Positions 29,399-39,652 of a stretch of 64,000 nucleotides of DNA are shown piece after piece. The stretch is from positions 62,001-126,000 of the forward strand of contig MCGO01000028.1 of assembly GCA_002104985.1 (NCBI GenBank), read 5' to 3'. Every line of letters starts with the position of its first letter. Positions within the stretch are counted from its first letter, which is position 1. Made by a program: the position numbers and the translations under genes. Under the pieces are notes generated by a model. It was not told where the DNA came from. It worked only from the letters and a program-made list of their open reading frames with translations, and did no database searches. Source of the DNA: Rhizoclosmatium globosum (Eukaryota > Chytridiomycota > Chytridiomycetes > Chytridiales > Chytriomycetaceae).

Positions 29399-30850
29399 TC
29401 ATGATATCGAGCCATCTCTCTTACTACCACATGTATTCATCTCATCTAAATTTCGAATTGCTATCCCGTAATACGCATAACCGTTTGTCCCGACGCCAAC
29501 AAGAAGTCCCACAATGTATTCGATTTGCAACGTGGTTGTAGTCGGTGGGAGAGTGGTTGCAGTGGACGCGCGTGAGGCAATGGCACTGATTTTGTTGCCA
29601 TCAATTTGGCGATTCGATGCATTCATTTTCGTCTTCAGCCAAAACGTTTGTGTTGCGCGATCATACATATATCCATTGCAATTATCGTTTCTGTTGACAT
29701 AGGCTTCGTTCTGTACTTGGGTCACGCCAGTAAAAGGCATGGACATCCAGTCATTGTTTGGATAGTCGGCTCCAGAATCGTAAAAGTAATTGCGACCAAG
29801 AAGTAAAGGCGGGGTAGTCGGCGCTGCTGTGGTGTTTGTGGTGGAGGTTACAGCAGTTGGTGCAATCGTGGTGGTAATTACGGGTCCGAGTCCAAAAGAT
29901 CTAGAAAGAGTAATAGGGGCCACAAACGGTGCAATGGTGACGACAGGGGACGCGTTTGAAGCAAGAACAGGAGCACTGGTAATCCCCCACCCCCCCACCG
30001 CGACCGATTTGAAATCACTGGATCCGCCAACGACGTCAGTTTCATTGACGAAGTCATATTGTCGCGGGCAAGAATCGTCATGGAAGAACACGTGTCCTTC
30101 CCTCGAACCACCTCCAACTGAAACAAGATCGGCGCTTAGGATTCAGGAAATACGCAGAATCTACCCAGACCGTCGTCTAGCCCGGTGGTGACAATACCAT
30201 TGCCTTGACTGCACGGCACTCCACTCAAGAACAAGGACCCATCGTAGAAACAACGTTGTACACGCTAGGATACCCTGGAATCGACTTTAGCACCCACGTA
30301 ATCGAATCAAATCCGCCTAAATTCTGAGCAATGGATGCCGTGTCGATGCTGGCCAGCTGCACAGATGTTGCCGCTGGCCCACGCTGATTACAGTCTGTTG
30401 CAGACAAGGAATTGGTCAAGGGACAAACAGGAAGCAGGAAGCCTTGGGAAGAATGGGCACTTGGGTAAACAACCAGGACTGGGTCCCGCGGGAGTCATTT
30501 AAGAAAGACAAAGTGGTAACGTTGGAATCAAGGAGAATCCATCGCTGCAGAAGTCCGTTCTTGTAGTTAAGGTTCACTGGCAGGTTAGAGGTTGCGGCAC
30601 AGAGAACAGAAGTCAAGAACAACTTGCATCCAGTCTTTTTAGCTGCAGCGTTTTGGAGTGTGTTTGCGTGGGAAGGTGTGGCTGGTGCATAGGTGACGAC
30701 AGGAAGATAAGTTCTCGGGATCAAGAACAAGAAGAACCGAAGAAGTGCGACGAGTAACAAGAAATTGTTTGCCTCAGTTAATTTTTTTTCTATCTTGCAA
30801 TAAAAAAAAGGTTGTGCAATTGAATGGAAATGTTGTTCAACTGGACACAT
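29399..30850 (-). pseudogene. Secreted or surface Thr-rich protein, frame-broken
   Basis: A minus-strand product starts near 30770 with a hydrophobic leader (NNFLLLVALLRFFLFLI). It continues through a Cys-containing ectodomain (ATDCNQRG, SQGNGIVTTG), a GT-AG intron of 48 bases near 30120-30168, then HVFFHDDSCPRQYDF and a Thr/Pro-rich mucin-like stretch. It ends with a hydrophobic segment (IEYIVGLLVGVG) and a stop at 29399. Shifts of one base are needed near 30420 and 30255. The layout suggests a secreted or membrane-anchored glycoprotein. No catalytic domain is recognised. Confidence 0.45.
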
Positions 30851-31155
30851 CAGGTTCGCGGTACCTCAACAATGCCATGATTCCTCACATCGCAGGAGTC
30901 TTCTCAGTGACTGCAAATTGGTTTGGGCACTGCAAAACCCTTACGGAGGTATTAAAACAGGAGTCGAGGATAACACACATCGATTACTTTTTCATGGATG
31001 GAACCACGTTTGAAGCAAAACAAAAAGAAATGGGTGTGCAAGGGTTTCCTACCGTTTTTCTCCATGACAAGAATCACAAACTGTATCCTTATAATGGATC
31101 ACAGACTCCCATCGAACTGTTTTGCGCTAGAGACACTTTGAACGCAACTCACTGA
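30790..31155 (+). CDS. Degenerate thioredoxin/PDI-like domain
   Basis: The frame contains the thioredoxin layout: VFSVTANWFGHCKTL in place of the usual W-C-G-H-C active site, followed by GVQGFPTVFLHDKN with the cis-Pro of the fold and a Tyr-Asn-Gly turn, to the stop at 31155. The first active-site Cys is replaced by Phe, so dithiol oxidoreductase activity is lost. A single-Cys or structural role is possible. The start is not clear: the first in-frame ATG (30877) is inside the domain, so an upstream exon or non-canonical start is likely. Confidence 0.5.
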   Translation, partial: LSCNKKKVVQLNGNVVQLDTSGSRYLNNAMIPHIAGVFSVTANWFGHCKTLTEVLKQESRITHIDYFFMDGTTFEAKQKEMGVQGFPTVFLHDKNHKLYPYNGSQTPIELFCARDTLNATH

Positions 31156-31163
31156 TTATTTTT

Positions 31164-31347
31164 TTCCTCACTGTAGTCTTAGAATTGAGTTTGAATGTCC
31201 AGTACCCCTGGAAGTCCAAGGCAAAACAGTCACTTTTGCAAGCTGCAGTCACACCATTTTACCCGAAATTCAAACGAATGCCCCATTTGCCGTATGAAGA
31301 TCAAGGAAGTCGCAAATGTCCTTCACCTTGGTCTGGCAAGACTTTAG
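31164..31347 (+). pseudogene. RING-finger remnant
   Basis: Immediately after the thioredoxin-like frame a reading gives EFECPVPLEV, then CSHT, and after a one-base shift CPICRMKIKEV, ending in a stop near 31347. The C...C-x-H...C-P-x-C-R order is that of a RING/U-box-like finger. The second Cys of the first pair is missing and the frame is broken, so I treat it as a relic. Confidence 0.3.
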
Positions 31348-31560
31348 GTGGCACTGAAACATGGTAAAGATTCCAAATCAAAGTTGAAACAGATTGACCC
31401 ACAGCTTCTTTGCGAAAGGATGATCTCAGGAAAATTGGACCCAATTGACTTACATTTGTTCTGTCATATCTTTCAAACCACTACAGCCACGACAACGACC
31501 AACATTTCAACAGAAGGAAACACACCTGAAACAGTTCCACATTTGCTCCACTAACTTCAA

Positions 31561-32815
31561 CAAACAAAGACCCACCTGAAATGTGCTGTACACGAGAACA
31601 ACCCAAAAAAAGAGAAACTGGTGGAAATTCAGCGCTAATACCATACATTCCATTCATATCTGACCATCCAGAAAGTCAATCAACAGCAAACAAATGCCAA
31701 ACGAATTAGAATATGATATTCAAACCCTTGCTTCTATCTGCACAAGGAACCATGATTTGCCTGATGAGCCTGAAGTGATTCAACATTTTACAAATGCATA
31801 AAACGCTATTTTTAAGGCAGAAAAACACACACGCAGTCTCCTTAACTTCTCTGTTTGACAACCGAGAGCAGCGCCACTCAGTGTCAGAACAGATACACAT
31901 GCAGAGACATCCTGAAGGGGAACCGGGCAGAAAGACACACGCAGTCTCCGCAGCTTCTCTGTTTGACAACCGAGAGCAACGCCACTCAGTGTCAAAACAG
32001 ATACACATGCAGAGACATCCTGAAGGGGAACCAGACACACGCAGTCTCCGCAGCTTCTCTGTTTGACAACCGAGAGCAGCGCCACTCAGTGTCAAAACAG
32101 ATACTTGCGCAGAGACATTGTGAAGGGTAGACACTGAAACCGGGAAAGATAGAGGGAAAAGAAGGGGGGGTATAGAGAGAGGCGCTTTCTACAGACATCG
32201 CAGCATCAACCCTTCTGCAAGCCATCGCCGATAGTGATGTACGGGTGGAAAGAGGGAAAGAGAGAGGAGGGAAGTTAGAGAGGAGATCTTTGAGGCAACG
32301 TGGCAGCTCTGTGGTGGTGGGTGTGGTGGTTCTTTTTTGGTGAGAAAGTGAAAAGGGAAAAACTGAAAAATGTATTCTGAAATCCGTGACCCACAAGTTG
32401 GACCTGAGCCCCACAAGCACGATAGCGCCCTCGGACTTGTTCCACCATGATAAAACATGTTATTCGGCGTTGGCTACTCTGAGGTCTCTGAGGTCTCTGC
32501 GGCGGTTGGCCATATCAGCAATCAACCAACTCACAACTCTCCTTACAGACGCATTCTCCGCTATCACCGACGCCTCAAACGCCTCAAAACAATCTGAAAC
32601 GAAAAAGCACTCATGCCGACAACGCCTCGAAAGCTGGTACAAGTTGAGACTTCTTAAAAACGTTCACTGATTCTAAACGCGAAACAGCCAGCCATCAGTC
32701 GTATGAATATTCCGCTCATTGTTGATTTCACCCATTGCTCTGCCAGTGACTCGCCTTCACCCTCTGCCATCTCCTTGTCATCAGGTCCACTATCGCCTGA
32801 CGCCATTGCTTGCGA
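31561..32815. repeat. Dispersed repeat, copy B (uninterrupted)
   Basis: This is the full, uninterrupted counterpart of 4652-5412 plus 6949-7410. It has three minisatellite units of about 100 bases at 31825-32110, the purine-rich part at 32110-32340, the junction where copy A carries the TTAA transposon (about 32323-32345), and the shared tail up to 32815. A short Ser/Pro-rich frame at 32703 is shared with copy A. I see no protein domain in the repeat. Confidence 0.85.
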
Positions 32816-33965
32816 AGCGAAAAAGGAATACAATTATAAGTGCGGGAGAAGTCGGGGCAAATTGCGAAGCAGGAATGTATTCGGGAATGGCGATTCAACC
32901 ACTGTATAAAGATTTGAGGTGAAAAGGATGAGGCCACTGTCCTTTTGTTTGCGACGGGTCGTGATACGAAGTTTTGGGTAAAGTCAATTGAACGACTCTC
33001 ATGTACGGAAGATTCGAGATCATGGTGTGGTAAAGTTGTGATTGATTCTTATGGTAAAGCTGATGCTCGTCGTTGACAGGATGGCCCCAGAAAGTATATT
33101 GAGTGTGTCTTCAAAGTGATGCACGACTCGTCGAAACCTATTGCAAAATGCGATGGATTTTACAGAGACCTTCCATCTCTTCCATCCGATGTCGAGGAGC
33201 TGAAATTAATTTTATATCTAAGTGTCGCATTGACGCAAACAATGGGGAAAAGACGGCAAAAAACTCAGAGCCATTGAACTCTAAAGTCTCCACCAAAAAC
33301 CTAAATCAACAACATTGCCACCGCTCAGGAAATCAACCACTGTGACTACTGCGTTCTGCTGTCCATGCCCGCCGCCCTGGTTCGCGCTGCCTCCACCACT
33401 TCCAAGGTTGAGCACACGCCTGATTCCGGTGGCCGATGACGCCGCCATACTGCTCACTGGAACCATTGCGCGGAAAAGTTGAAGTGAAGATTCTGGGAGG
33501 AAATGCTTTGCTCACATTCTAACAATGGAGAATCGGGCTTTGTTCGACAAGAGGGCAAGGGGTTAATATTGTTGATTCTCTTGGGAGCTTGCCATTGGGA
33601 ACTGACTCTGAATCACGGCCGTCTTCGTGGAATAGACCTATGACAAGTAATGGTATTTCGACGTTGTCCAATGTGACTCCTCAGTTGTCCCAGAATGGAA
33701 ATGGAAATACAAGCACAACAGTTCTACAACAAATCACCATTATTCAGATTCCTCATGACAGCAGCAGGGATGCAGTCTTAACATAAACCCCCCAGTTTCA
33801 GCCCTGTTTCATTAAGAATCAGGCTTGGATATGGCACTTGGCGTTAGTATCATTACTTGTGTTGGATATTCAAAAAAAATAATGATTTTTTTGGAAATTA
33901 AAATCACCACAGCTTTTATTAAATTACAAAACAAAATATTTTGAATTTTCTACCCATTCCCCATG
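32816..33965. other. No firm gene; possible 3' exon at 33560-33786
   Basis: A plus-strand frame ending at 33786 reads GVNIVDSLGSLPLGTD and a Ser/Asn/Thr-rich tail, and could be a terminal exon of an unknown gene. A Gly-rich minus frame near 33300-33460 is probably chance. AT-rich sequence with polyadenylation-like signals follows at 33860-33950. Confidence 0.3.
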
Positions 33966-34140
33966 TTATTCATTGGCATCGCTGCCATCATCCGAATCAT
34001 CGGAATCATCAGGATCACTGGAATCACTGGAATCGAGGTTGTTACTGTTGCCGGCAGAGACTGGAATTTCTTTCAACAAGCTCGGCGGAGGCGGATTGAG
34101 CCGTGCAGGACTTGGGAGCGGAAGGTCCACGCCAATACAC
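33966..34140 (-). CDS. Acidic C-terminal exon of an unknown gene
   Basis: The minus-strand reading VDLPLPSPARLNPPPP, then a helix, ends in an Asp/Ser run (SSDPDDSDDSDDGSDANE) and a stop near 33966. The codon pattern and low-complexity acidic tail look like a genuine protein end. The upstream exon boundary is near 34140, but I cannot place earlier exons beyond the 47-bp repeat. Confidence 0.35.
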
Positions 34141-34246
34141 AGCAAAGAAAAGAGAGCGCGAGAGAGAGGAGATAGAGAAAGCGGGAAGGGATGGAAGGGA
34201 AGGCGGTGAAGGAGGATACCTCAATTTTAAAGAATTTCTGGGAAAG

Positions 34247-34340
34247 TTGAGTTCGAAAGGGGGAAAGAAACACTAGATAGATGTGAGATGATGTTGAGTT
34301 CGAAAGGGGGAAAGAAACACTAGATAGATGTGAGATGATG
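34247..34340. repeat. Two tandem copies of a 47-bp unit
   Basis: The unit begins TTGAGTTCGAAAGGGGG and ends GTGAGATGATG. It is present twice without mismatch at 34247-34293 and 34294-34340. It is non-coding as far as I can see, perhaps within an intron of the minus-strand gene. Confidence 0.9.
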
Positions 34341-34710
34341 TACAGAGACAAAATTCCTAAGGAGATCCAAGATGATATAATTATTCAAACAGATTCAAAC
34401 AGTAAGCGATGTTGACGTTCGAAATTAGGAAATGCGCCTTTGGCGTTAATGGCCAAATCAGTGTGACAAATTGATTTCTTTAACTAATCAAATGACTTGG
34501 ACTGCATTGGTGGAGCCATTTGGTGGCTCTGTTGTTAAAATGGTTTACAGTATAGCACCAATAAAGAAAATTCGTGATTTTGATGCAGATATGAATATAA
34601 ACGCAGTCAATGAATGTCGCATGTGAATTGTGTGGGTAGGGAAGAAGGTTTTGTGACTAGTGTTGAAGCGCCGCCCAATGATGTCGCGCGGAGAGGCGCT
34701 ACAAGGGGCA

Positions 34711-35222
34711 TCAGCAACAGTCACGATGAAATGCAAATCGTAATGCACTTCTCCCGAGGACGAATGTAAGCATTTGTTTGTGCGGGATGTTCGGACAGAG
34801 GAGCTCAATGATTGCAGACAGCAGGACAATGCGCTGCAGCGGTGGGACTCCGAGGGAGACCCAGCACAGCAAATGCAATAGTCGTGAATGGGAGGGAGTC
34901 ACAGATGAGGAGAGGAGAAAAAGGTTGGCGAAGTTCGGACTATATTTTATCACGGGGGCGGCAATCCACTGAAAAAATTGGCAAGTAGCAGAGGAAAAGA
35001 CACCCACCCGTCACCCCTTCCAAACAACTCACGCATTGAAGCTTGTGGCGTCGTAGCAGCTAATAGAAGTTGGAGAAATGCATTAATCAAATGTTGTGGA
35101 GAAGTGCTGTGGGGTTCGGATGTTAGTGGCTCTCCTGTGATCCACAAGCCTGTGGCGAGCACCATCAAGGCCACGATGTTAGCACACATATACGAGGTCA
35201 TCGTTGACGGAACAGAACTCAT
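34711..35222 (-). CDS. Hypothetical two-exon protein with hydrophobic N-terminus
   Basis: ATG at 35222 opens a frame with a hydrophobic segment (IVALMVLATGLWITG) at residues about 16-30. It runs to GRGDGW near 35002. A short intron (35-38 bases ending TTTTTTCAG) joins it to a second exon, WIAAPVIKYSP..., Leu-rich, to a stop at 34711. The total is about 165 residues. A signal anchor is likely. The family is unknown, and the intron is shorter than its neighbours' introns. Confidence 0.4.
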
Positions 35223-35606
35223 TGCCTTTGTCGGTGTACTGTGTGGGTGCTCTTTTTGTTCCCATCTTCAATCCTCCCGAACACAACTAACAAGACATTA
35301 AGAACAGCGACTTCCACTAAAACGATGAATCGCACTGCTTCCTCTGCTTTGGTGTAATAGTGTATGAACCACTTGGCGGCGGCGTTGTCTCTGCCGGCCT
35401 CGAATCTTGTTCAACTCTGGTTTAGAACGTGTTCAGACAACGAATTGAATTCATGAGTATTTGGGTTCAGTTGGAAAGGAATGGTTGAAAGTGGTTGTGT
35501 GTTTCGATCAAGGTTGCATGGGCCCAAGAGAGTGTTAGAGGAATACTAGACTTGAAATAAACTTTCATTATAATATCTCTCCGATTTCTTTCAGCAGAAT
35601 GCACAG

Positions 35607-35924
35607 ATGTGTTTTGATGTGAGTATTTTATGTGTTGTCCAGTTGTGTTATGGTTGTGTCACGTGCCACGCCAGGAAGCTAACTCATTCCCCAGTCATTA
35701 ATCAAAACTTTTGGCTTCGTGCGTCGATGTATATACATAATATTATTGTATTCCAGGTGAATTTGGTCGCATATCTTGGCTGCTTCGGTTGTAAATACGT
35801 TAAAACCCATTTCAAAGCAAAACCTCACATCATTCCAGAGCAAAACGCAAATTACCAAATACTCGTTCGTGGAGGTCTGCGTATTAGTTTGATAGTCATC
35901 TGGAAAGAAGTTTCATCCGGATAG
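35607..35924 (+). CDS. Hypothetical Cys-containing small protein
   Basis: The frame 35607-35924 has C-x2-C motifs (CYGCVTCH, CFGCKYV) and ends KEVSSG. Two candidate introns (GTGAGT near 35620 and an acceptor near 35757) leave the coding part uncertain. No family is recognised. A zinc-binding fold is possible from the Cys pairs. Confidence 0.3.
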   Translation: MCFDVSILCVVQLCYGCVTCHARKLTHSPVINQNFWLRASMYIHNIIVFQVNLVAYLGCFGCKYVKTHFKAKPHIIPEQNANYQILVRGGLRISLIVIWKEVSSG

Positions 35925-36299
35925 ACTGAGAATTGAGAGTGCAGTATGCGATAGAGTGACGTTTTGAGTAACTTCCTTCCTACCCCCTATCTCCCAATAT
36001 GAAATTCAGAAACTCATGTATCATATTCCAAAGAATAACTCCTCAAAGTTTTATTGTGGTGACGCATAAGGTTAAGGTGTAAAGCCGTTAAAACTGAGGT
36101 CGATAGGCGACACTGTTTTTTCCCCTCCAAAAACAAAACTTTGGCGCATTTGCCGCCCCCGTGATATTTTATCAAAAGAAGAGGGAGGGGGAGTACGAAA
36201 AAGACTTATGCAACCTTTCCTTTGGAACCCCAAACCAAAGAACTCTTGTAATAACAGAGTCTTATCTTTGTCTCTTTCTCTTTCTTTATTTTTTATATG

Positions 36300-37778
36300 G
36301 CTCTTCTTGCCCAAAGACCTTTCCTAAAAGCAGCTTCAAACACACTGTTATCCACATCATTCCAAGCACTACTAATCCAACTACAAATAATTGCGTGACT
36401 TGGCCGCTTTCTTCTGCCGTCTGCATTCAACTCGCTCGCATCTGTGATGGAATTCCCATCCAAACTGTCCACCTTCGCTGAATTCCATCCTTGAAAGGTT
36501 TGATGATTCCAATATCTAGTGGTTGAAGTTAGTTTTGACGTGTATCCACCAGGAATCACAGCGGGAATAATTCCAGCATTCTTAAATCAAGTGAGCTTTG
36601 TAACTGTCCAACACCATCATCACCTTTCTTCCAGAAGCATCGGATTTTAATTGAGGAATGCACTCGTTGAGAATCAAGTCACCATCGAACTAGGCATTTT
36701 GTTGAAATGTAACTTGAACACCGACTCCAAGAGCACTGACTTGAACAGGCACCGTTTTGGCCAGTCGACCAGTTCTTGCACCTTTAAAGACAACCAATGG
36801 AGGAAGTCGATGTCCATCCCCGAGACACATCAATCCAACCGAGAATCCAGTCGACTCGTTTCCAGTATTCTTGATGATTACATTTGTCGATCCTTTCCAA
36901 TGCACCGTCTTCTTGAGCGACATATCAAAGTAGAGTCTAGTTTGATCAAAGTTGTAAACATCTTTGACAGTGAGACCATTTGTTTGCTGCCTGTAAATGA
37001 AATCATCGAAGGCAGCGATCTTTGGATCAGTACCAGCCACAAACGACGAAACAGGATGTTTTTGTTTGTTTAATTGGATTTATTTGTTTTTGGTTTGTTT
37101 TGTGTGGTTTGGTTGATGAAGGAGAAGGAGAAGGAGAGAAAGAAGTGGGAGGGGTGGAGTGTCGCTATGGTCCAACAACCCATAGGTTCTGGTTGTAGTT
37201 CTCGCTCTGATACTAAGTCTATAACGCTCAATGAATCCTGTACACCAACGGGATAAAGCAGCGAATGATACTCTTTGCTGTCCCATTCCAACATCCAGGG
37301 CCGCATTTGCCAACACTTGCAGTGGATCCTTCACATGCGCCAACATCCACACACTCAAGTCTGAAAGTGATACAGCGAATCCACGGTTACTTTGATCTGC
37401 CACCAGTCCAGACAGCTTCACTTCCTCCTCCAGGAACATGCAACGCACCATAGACGGGGATGACGAGAGTATAGAGGGAATTCCATCAAAATCTACGCTA
37501 CTGTGGGAGAGAGATGGAGGGGCTCTGTTGATGCGACTGTGTTCCTTCCTTCCACTATCCACCATCACACTTCCCCATCCACAGTGCATATACTTCCCAC
37601 CTTGCCTGACAGATTCGTCTTTGATGGTTTCAAACGATCGTACCCACTTGGACAGCATCGACCTGTTGAGGGAATGTTTAGTAGCAACGGCAGTAAGAGA
37701 ACCACTGCGAATCTTCCTGTGTGGAGCAGAGGCAGCAAGCGAGGCAGAGAGTGCTCGCACTTCATCGACGATGCGCAA
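36300..37778 (-). pseudogene. Pogo/Jerky-type DDE transposase, decayed
   Basis: From the minus-strand start near 37778: an N-terminal helix-turn-helix (NRSMLSKWVRSF), a CENP-B-type helix-turn-helix (RWCTGFIERYRLS), then the DDE_1 catalytic core. Core residues are Asp in VYNFDQTRL (near 36945), Asp in MMVLDSYKAHL (near 36620) and Asp in QPLDIGIIKPFKDG (near 36510). The C-terminal CSWISSAWNDV segment is typical of the family. The order and spacing fit pogo-like transposons of the Tc1/mariner superfamily. Frame breaks near 37190, 36700, 36590 and 36530 and a stop near 36610 inactivate it. Clear terminal inverted repeats were not found by eye. Confidence 0.7.
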
Positions 37779-37853
37779 CTTGTACGTCAGGGTGTATTTA
37801 TTACATTCGAATTAATAAAAGATAATGGAAAAAAAGGAGAAAGGAGAGAAGAA

Positions 37854-38378
37854 ATGTCCAAAGCACGCACAGCCGAACCTGAGCACTGGACACAAATCCT
37901 GCCTCTGTTGGACCAAACCAGCCAAAGACACAAAGTAACCACCATTGCAAAACTGTTGAGGGAGCACCTGGACATAAAAGGGAACATTGGGAGGGTGAAA
38001 GCGACAGCCATCAAAGACTACTACGAAAAGCTGTACAGAAAGCAACAGTCGCAATCAGACCAATCGCGAAATATCCAACAACAGTCACTTCTTCGTGATG
38101 GCACCTACGTGTTGGTTGCCAAAGGGAAAATGAGCTTGTACGTGGACGACATCCCCCAAAGCTATCCCCCTGAGGAGTACACTTTGGAACGAGTCGTGGA
38201 TGTCATTGGACAGACGGTTTGGAAGCTGAGGTCGGGTCCAAGTCAGAGGCTCTTGGATGACGCTGGACTTATCATCAAGAGCAACGAAAGAATCATCCGA
38301 CTTCTAATGTCCGATCGGAAGGTGATTTATCTCTACTGTATACAAACGTTCGACTTGTCAGTCTTTGAAAATAAGTAG
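37854..38378 (+). CDS. Hypothetical protein, 174 residues
   Basis: The start is the first ATG (37854) after a purine-rich leader. Stop is at 38378, with no intron. The helical N-terminal half (WTQILPLLDQTSQRHKVT, a Lys-rich helix) is followed by a beta-rich half (GTYVLVAKGKMSLYVDD, VVDVIGQTVWKLRSG). Normal amino-acid composition supports a real gene, though the family is not recognised. It overlaps the 5' end of the decayed pogo transposase on the other strand only by proximity. Confidence 0.45.
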   Translation: MSKARTAEPEHWTQILPLLDQTSQRHKVTTIAKLLREHLDIKGNIGRVKATAIKDYYEKLYRKQQSQSDQSRNIQQQSLLRDGTYVLVAKGKMSLYVDDIPQSYPPEEYTLERVVDVIGQTVWKLRSGPSQRLLDDAGLIIKSNERIIRLLMSDRKVIYLYCIQTFDLSVFENK

Positions 38379-38432
38379 GTGGAGTGAGTGAATAAGTGGG
38401 TGAGTGGTTTCAAATTCTAACCCAAAGCCAGG

Positions 38433-38702
38433 ATGCTCGAAGCCCGCACCGAGGACGAATCTCGAGTTCTTTCTGAACAAAAGACGATGCATTTGGAAAG
38501 AGAGCATGCGGAGTCCACGGATCTTGTGGAACCCACAGTCTCTTTGGAACATGAACTTTTGATAGCTGAACCTCTTTCACCCGTAGCCCAAGAAAACAAA
38601 GAAGTTGAATTCGTGCAGACTGGTGGGTTTGTTAGTCTGAAATTAAGTCTCAAAAGATACACACATAGGTCTTCCAATAGTCCTAAAATCTATGAAAGCT
38701 GA
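38433..38702 (+). CDS. Hypothetical acidic protein, possibly 5' exon of the Ulp1-like gene
   Basis: The 89-codon frame from an ATG is rich in Glu, Ser and Leu, with FVQTGGFVSLKLSLKRY at the end. It lies 150 bases upstream of the Ulp1-like exons on the same strand. A reading TFPPFDNTQ follows near 38740. It could encode the variable N-terminus of that protease, but no splice was proven. Confidence 0.3.
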   Translation: MLEARTEDESRVLSEQKTMHLEREHAESTDLVEPTVSLEHELLIAEPLSPVAQENKEVEFVQTGGFVSLKLSLKRYTHRSSNSPKIYES

Positions 38703-38844
38703 ACCGGAAGTACCTGACACATTTCCTCCTTTTGACAATACCCAGTCCAACAAAGTGAGGAGAGCAAATCATTTCTTTTGGGACTTACTTGAATTTAGAT
38801 CAAAGAGTGCCTGACCATAGGACACAAAAGCGACATTATTGTAC

Positions 38845-39300
38845 CTGGATATGAAATCAAACGAGTAGACATTCAAACCCTGAAACCAAATCAGAGATTG
38901 AACGACGAAGTAATGCTCTTATAGTCCGATACTGTTTTCTGAACAAATGGTGCAGATCATCAACATGTATCTGGATCTCATCATTCAGAGGCAAACTTTG
39001 GCTGGAGTAAAGATACAATACCTCAACACGTTTTTCTTGCCAAAACTGTTGAAAGAAGGAGTGGAAGGCGTTGGACGATGGACAAAAAAGGTAACTTCTC
39101 CCATTTGATTTGAAAATGTGCTTAAATTTTTTGGCCAGTACAATATTTTTGAGTTGGAATACATGGATGGTTCGCATTTGGTTCTGAATTTTGATTAGAT
39201 TCAAAGACAACCGGAATACGTTCGTTAGGCCTGCGACTGCGATATTCTTCGCGGAGAATTTGAAAGATCTGTTTTGAGTTACTTATGAGACGAGTGTGAC
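38845..39300 (+). pseudogene. Ulp1/SENP-type (C48) cysteine protease, N-terminal half
   Basis: Exons read VPGYEIKRVDIQTLKP and RLNDE, then after a GTAATG...GCAG intron (38910-38955) IINMYLDLIIQRQ, FFLPKLLKEGV and RWTKK. After a second intron (39091-39138) follows YNIFELEYMDGSHLVLNF. This is the order of the SUMO-protease catalytic domain up to the His region (normally H-W near here; the Trp is replaced by Leu). In-frame TAG codons follow near 39199 and 39226. The Asp/Cys half is missing here but present 4.7 kb downstream (43990-44270) in the same orientation. Confidence 0.55.
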
Positions 39301-39618
39301 AGGAAGGTAGTTGCTTACTAGGCGTTTGATACGGGCAGTCGGAATCATTAGTTTGAAGCGACTTTGGTATTTTTTAATTTCAAGCAGTGCGGCAACACCA
39401 GGCGGAAGACGGCGTCTCTCTTTTTGCGGAGAAGGAGCTTCTTGCCAGTCTTGATTCTCCATTCGCGCTTTTGCAGATAGGGAGGCGGCTCGGGGCACTT
39501 TTGGCCTAACATTGCAGCGGTCCACTTCAAATGATTTCGACAAAGTGCGATGAACCCGCACCAAGTTGCGACTTCGTAGGTTGGTTGTGTTGTTTGAGTT
39601 TGTGCGTCTGCCAAGCAT
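39283..39618 (-). CDS. Histone H3/CENP-A-like N-terminal fragment
   Basis: The minus frame from ATG at 39618 has a basic tail and then RRRLPPGVAALLEIKKYQ and ARIKRL. It aligns to the alphaN and alpha1 start of histone H3 (R-P-G-x-x-A-L-x-E-I-x-x-Y-Q and R-L-V). A GTAAGC...AACAG intron (about 39257-39304) would add IFQILREEYRS, matching the rest of alpha1. No alpha2 or alpha3 is found further on, so the histone fold is incomplete. The 80-residue tail is unlike canonical H3 and closer to centromeric variants. Its second exon overlaps the Ulp1 fragment on the opposite strand. Confidence 0.4.
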   Translation of the reverse strand: MLGRRTNSNNTTNLRSRNLVRVHRTLSKSFEVDRCNVRPKVPRAASLSAKARMENQDWQEAPSPQKERRRLPPGVAALLEIKKYQSRFKLMIPTARIKRLVSNYLPVTLVS

Positions 39619-39652
39619 TTTCGACGGGAAAAATCACCACTAAATCAATCAG

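Noticed and set aside
35607..35924. Yippee-type zinc protein
   Set aside because: The two C-x2-C pairs have the wrong spacing and surrounding residues do not match the family.
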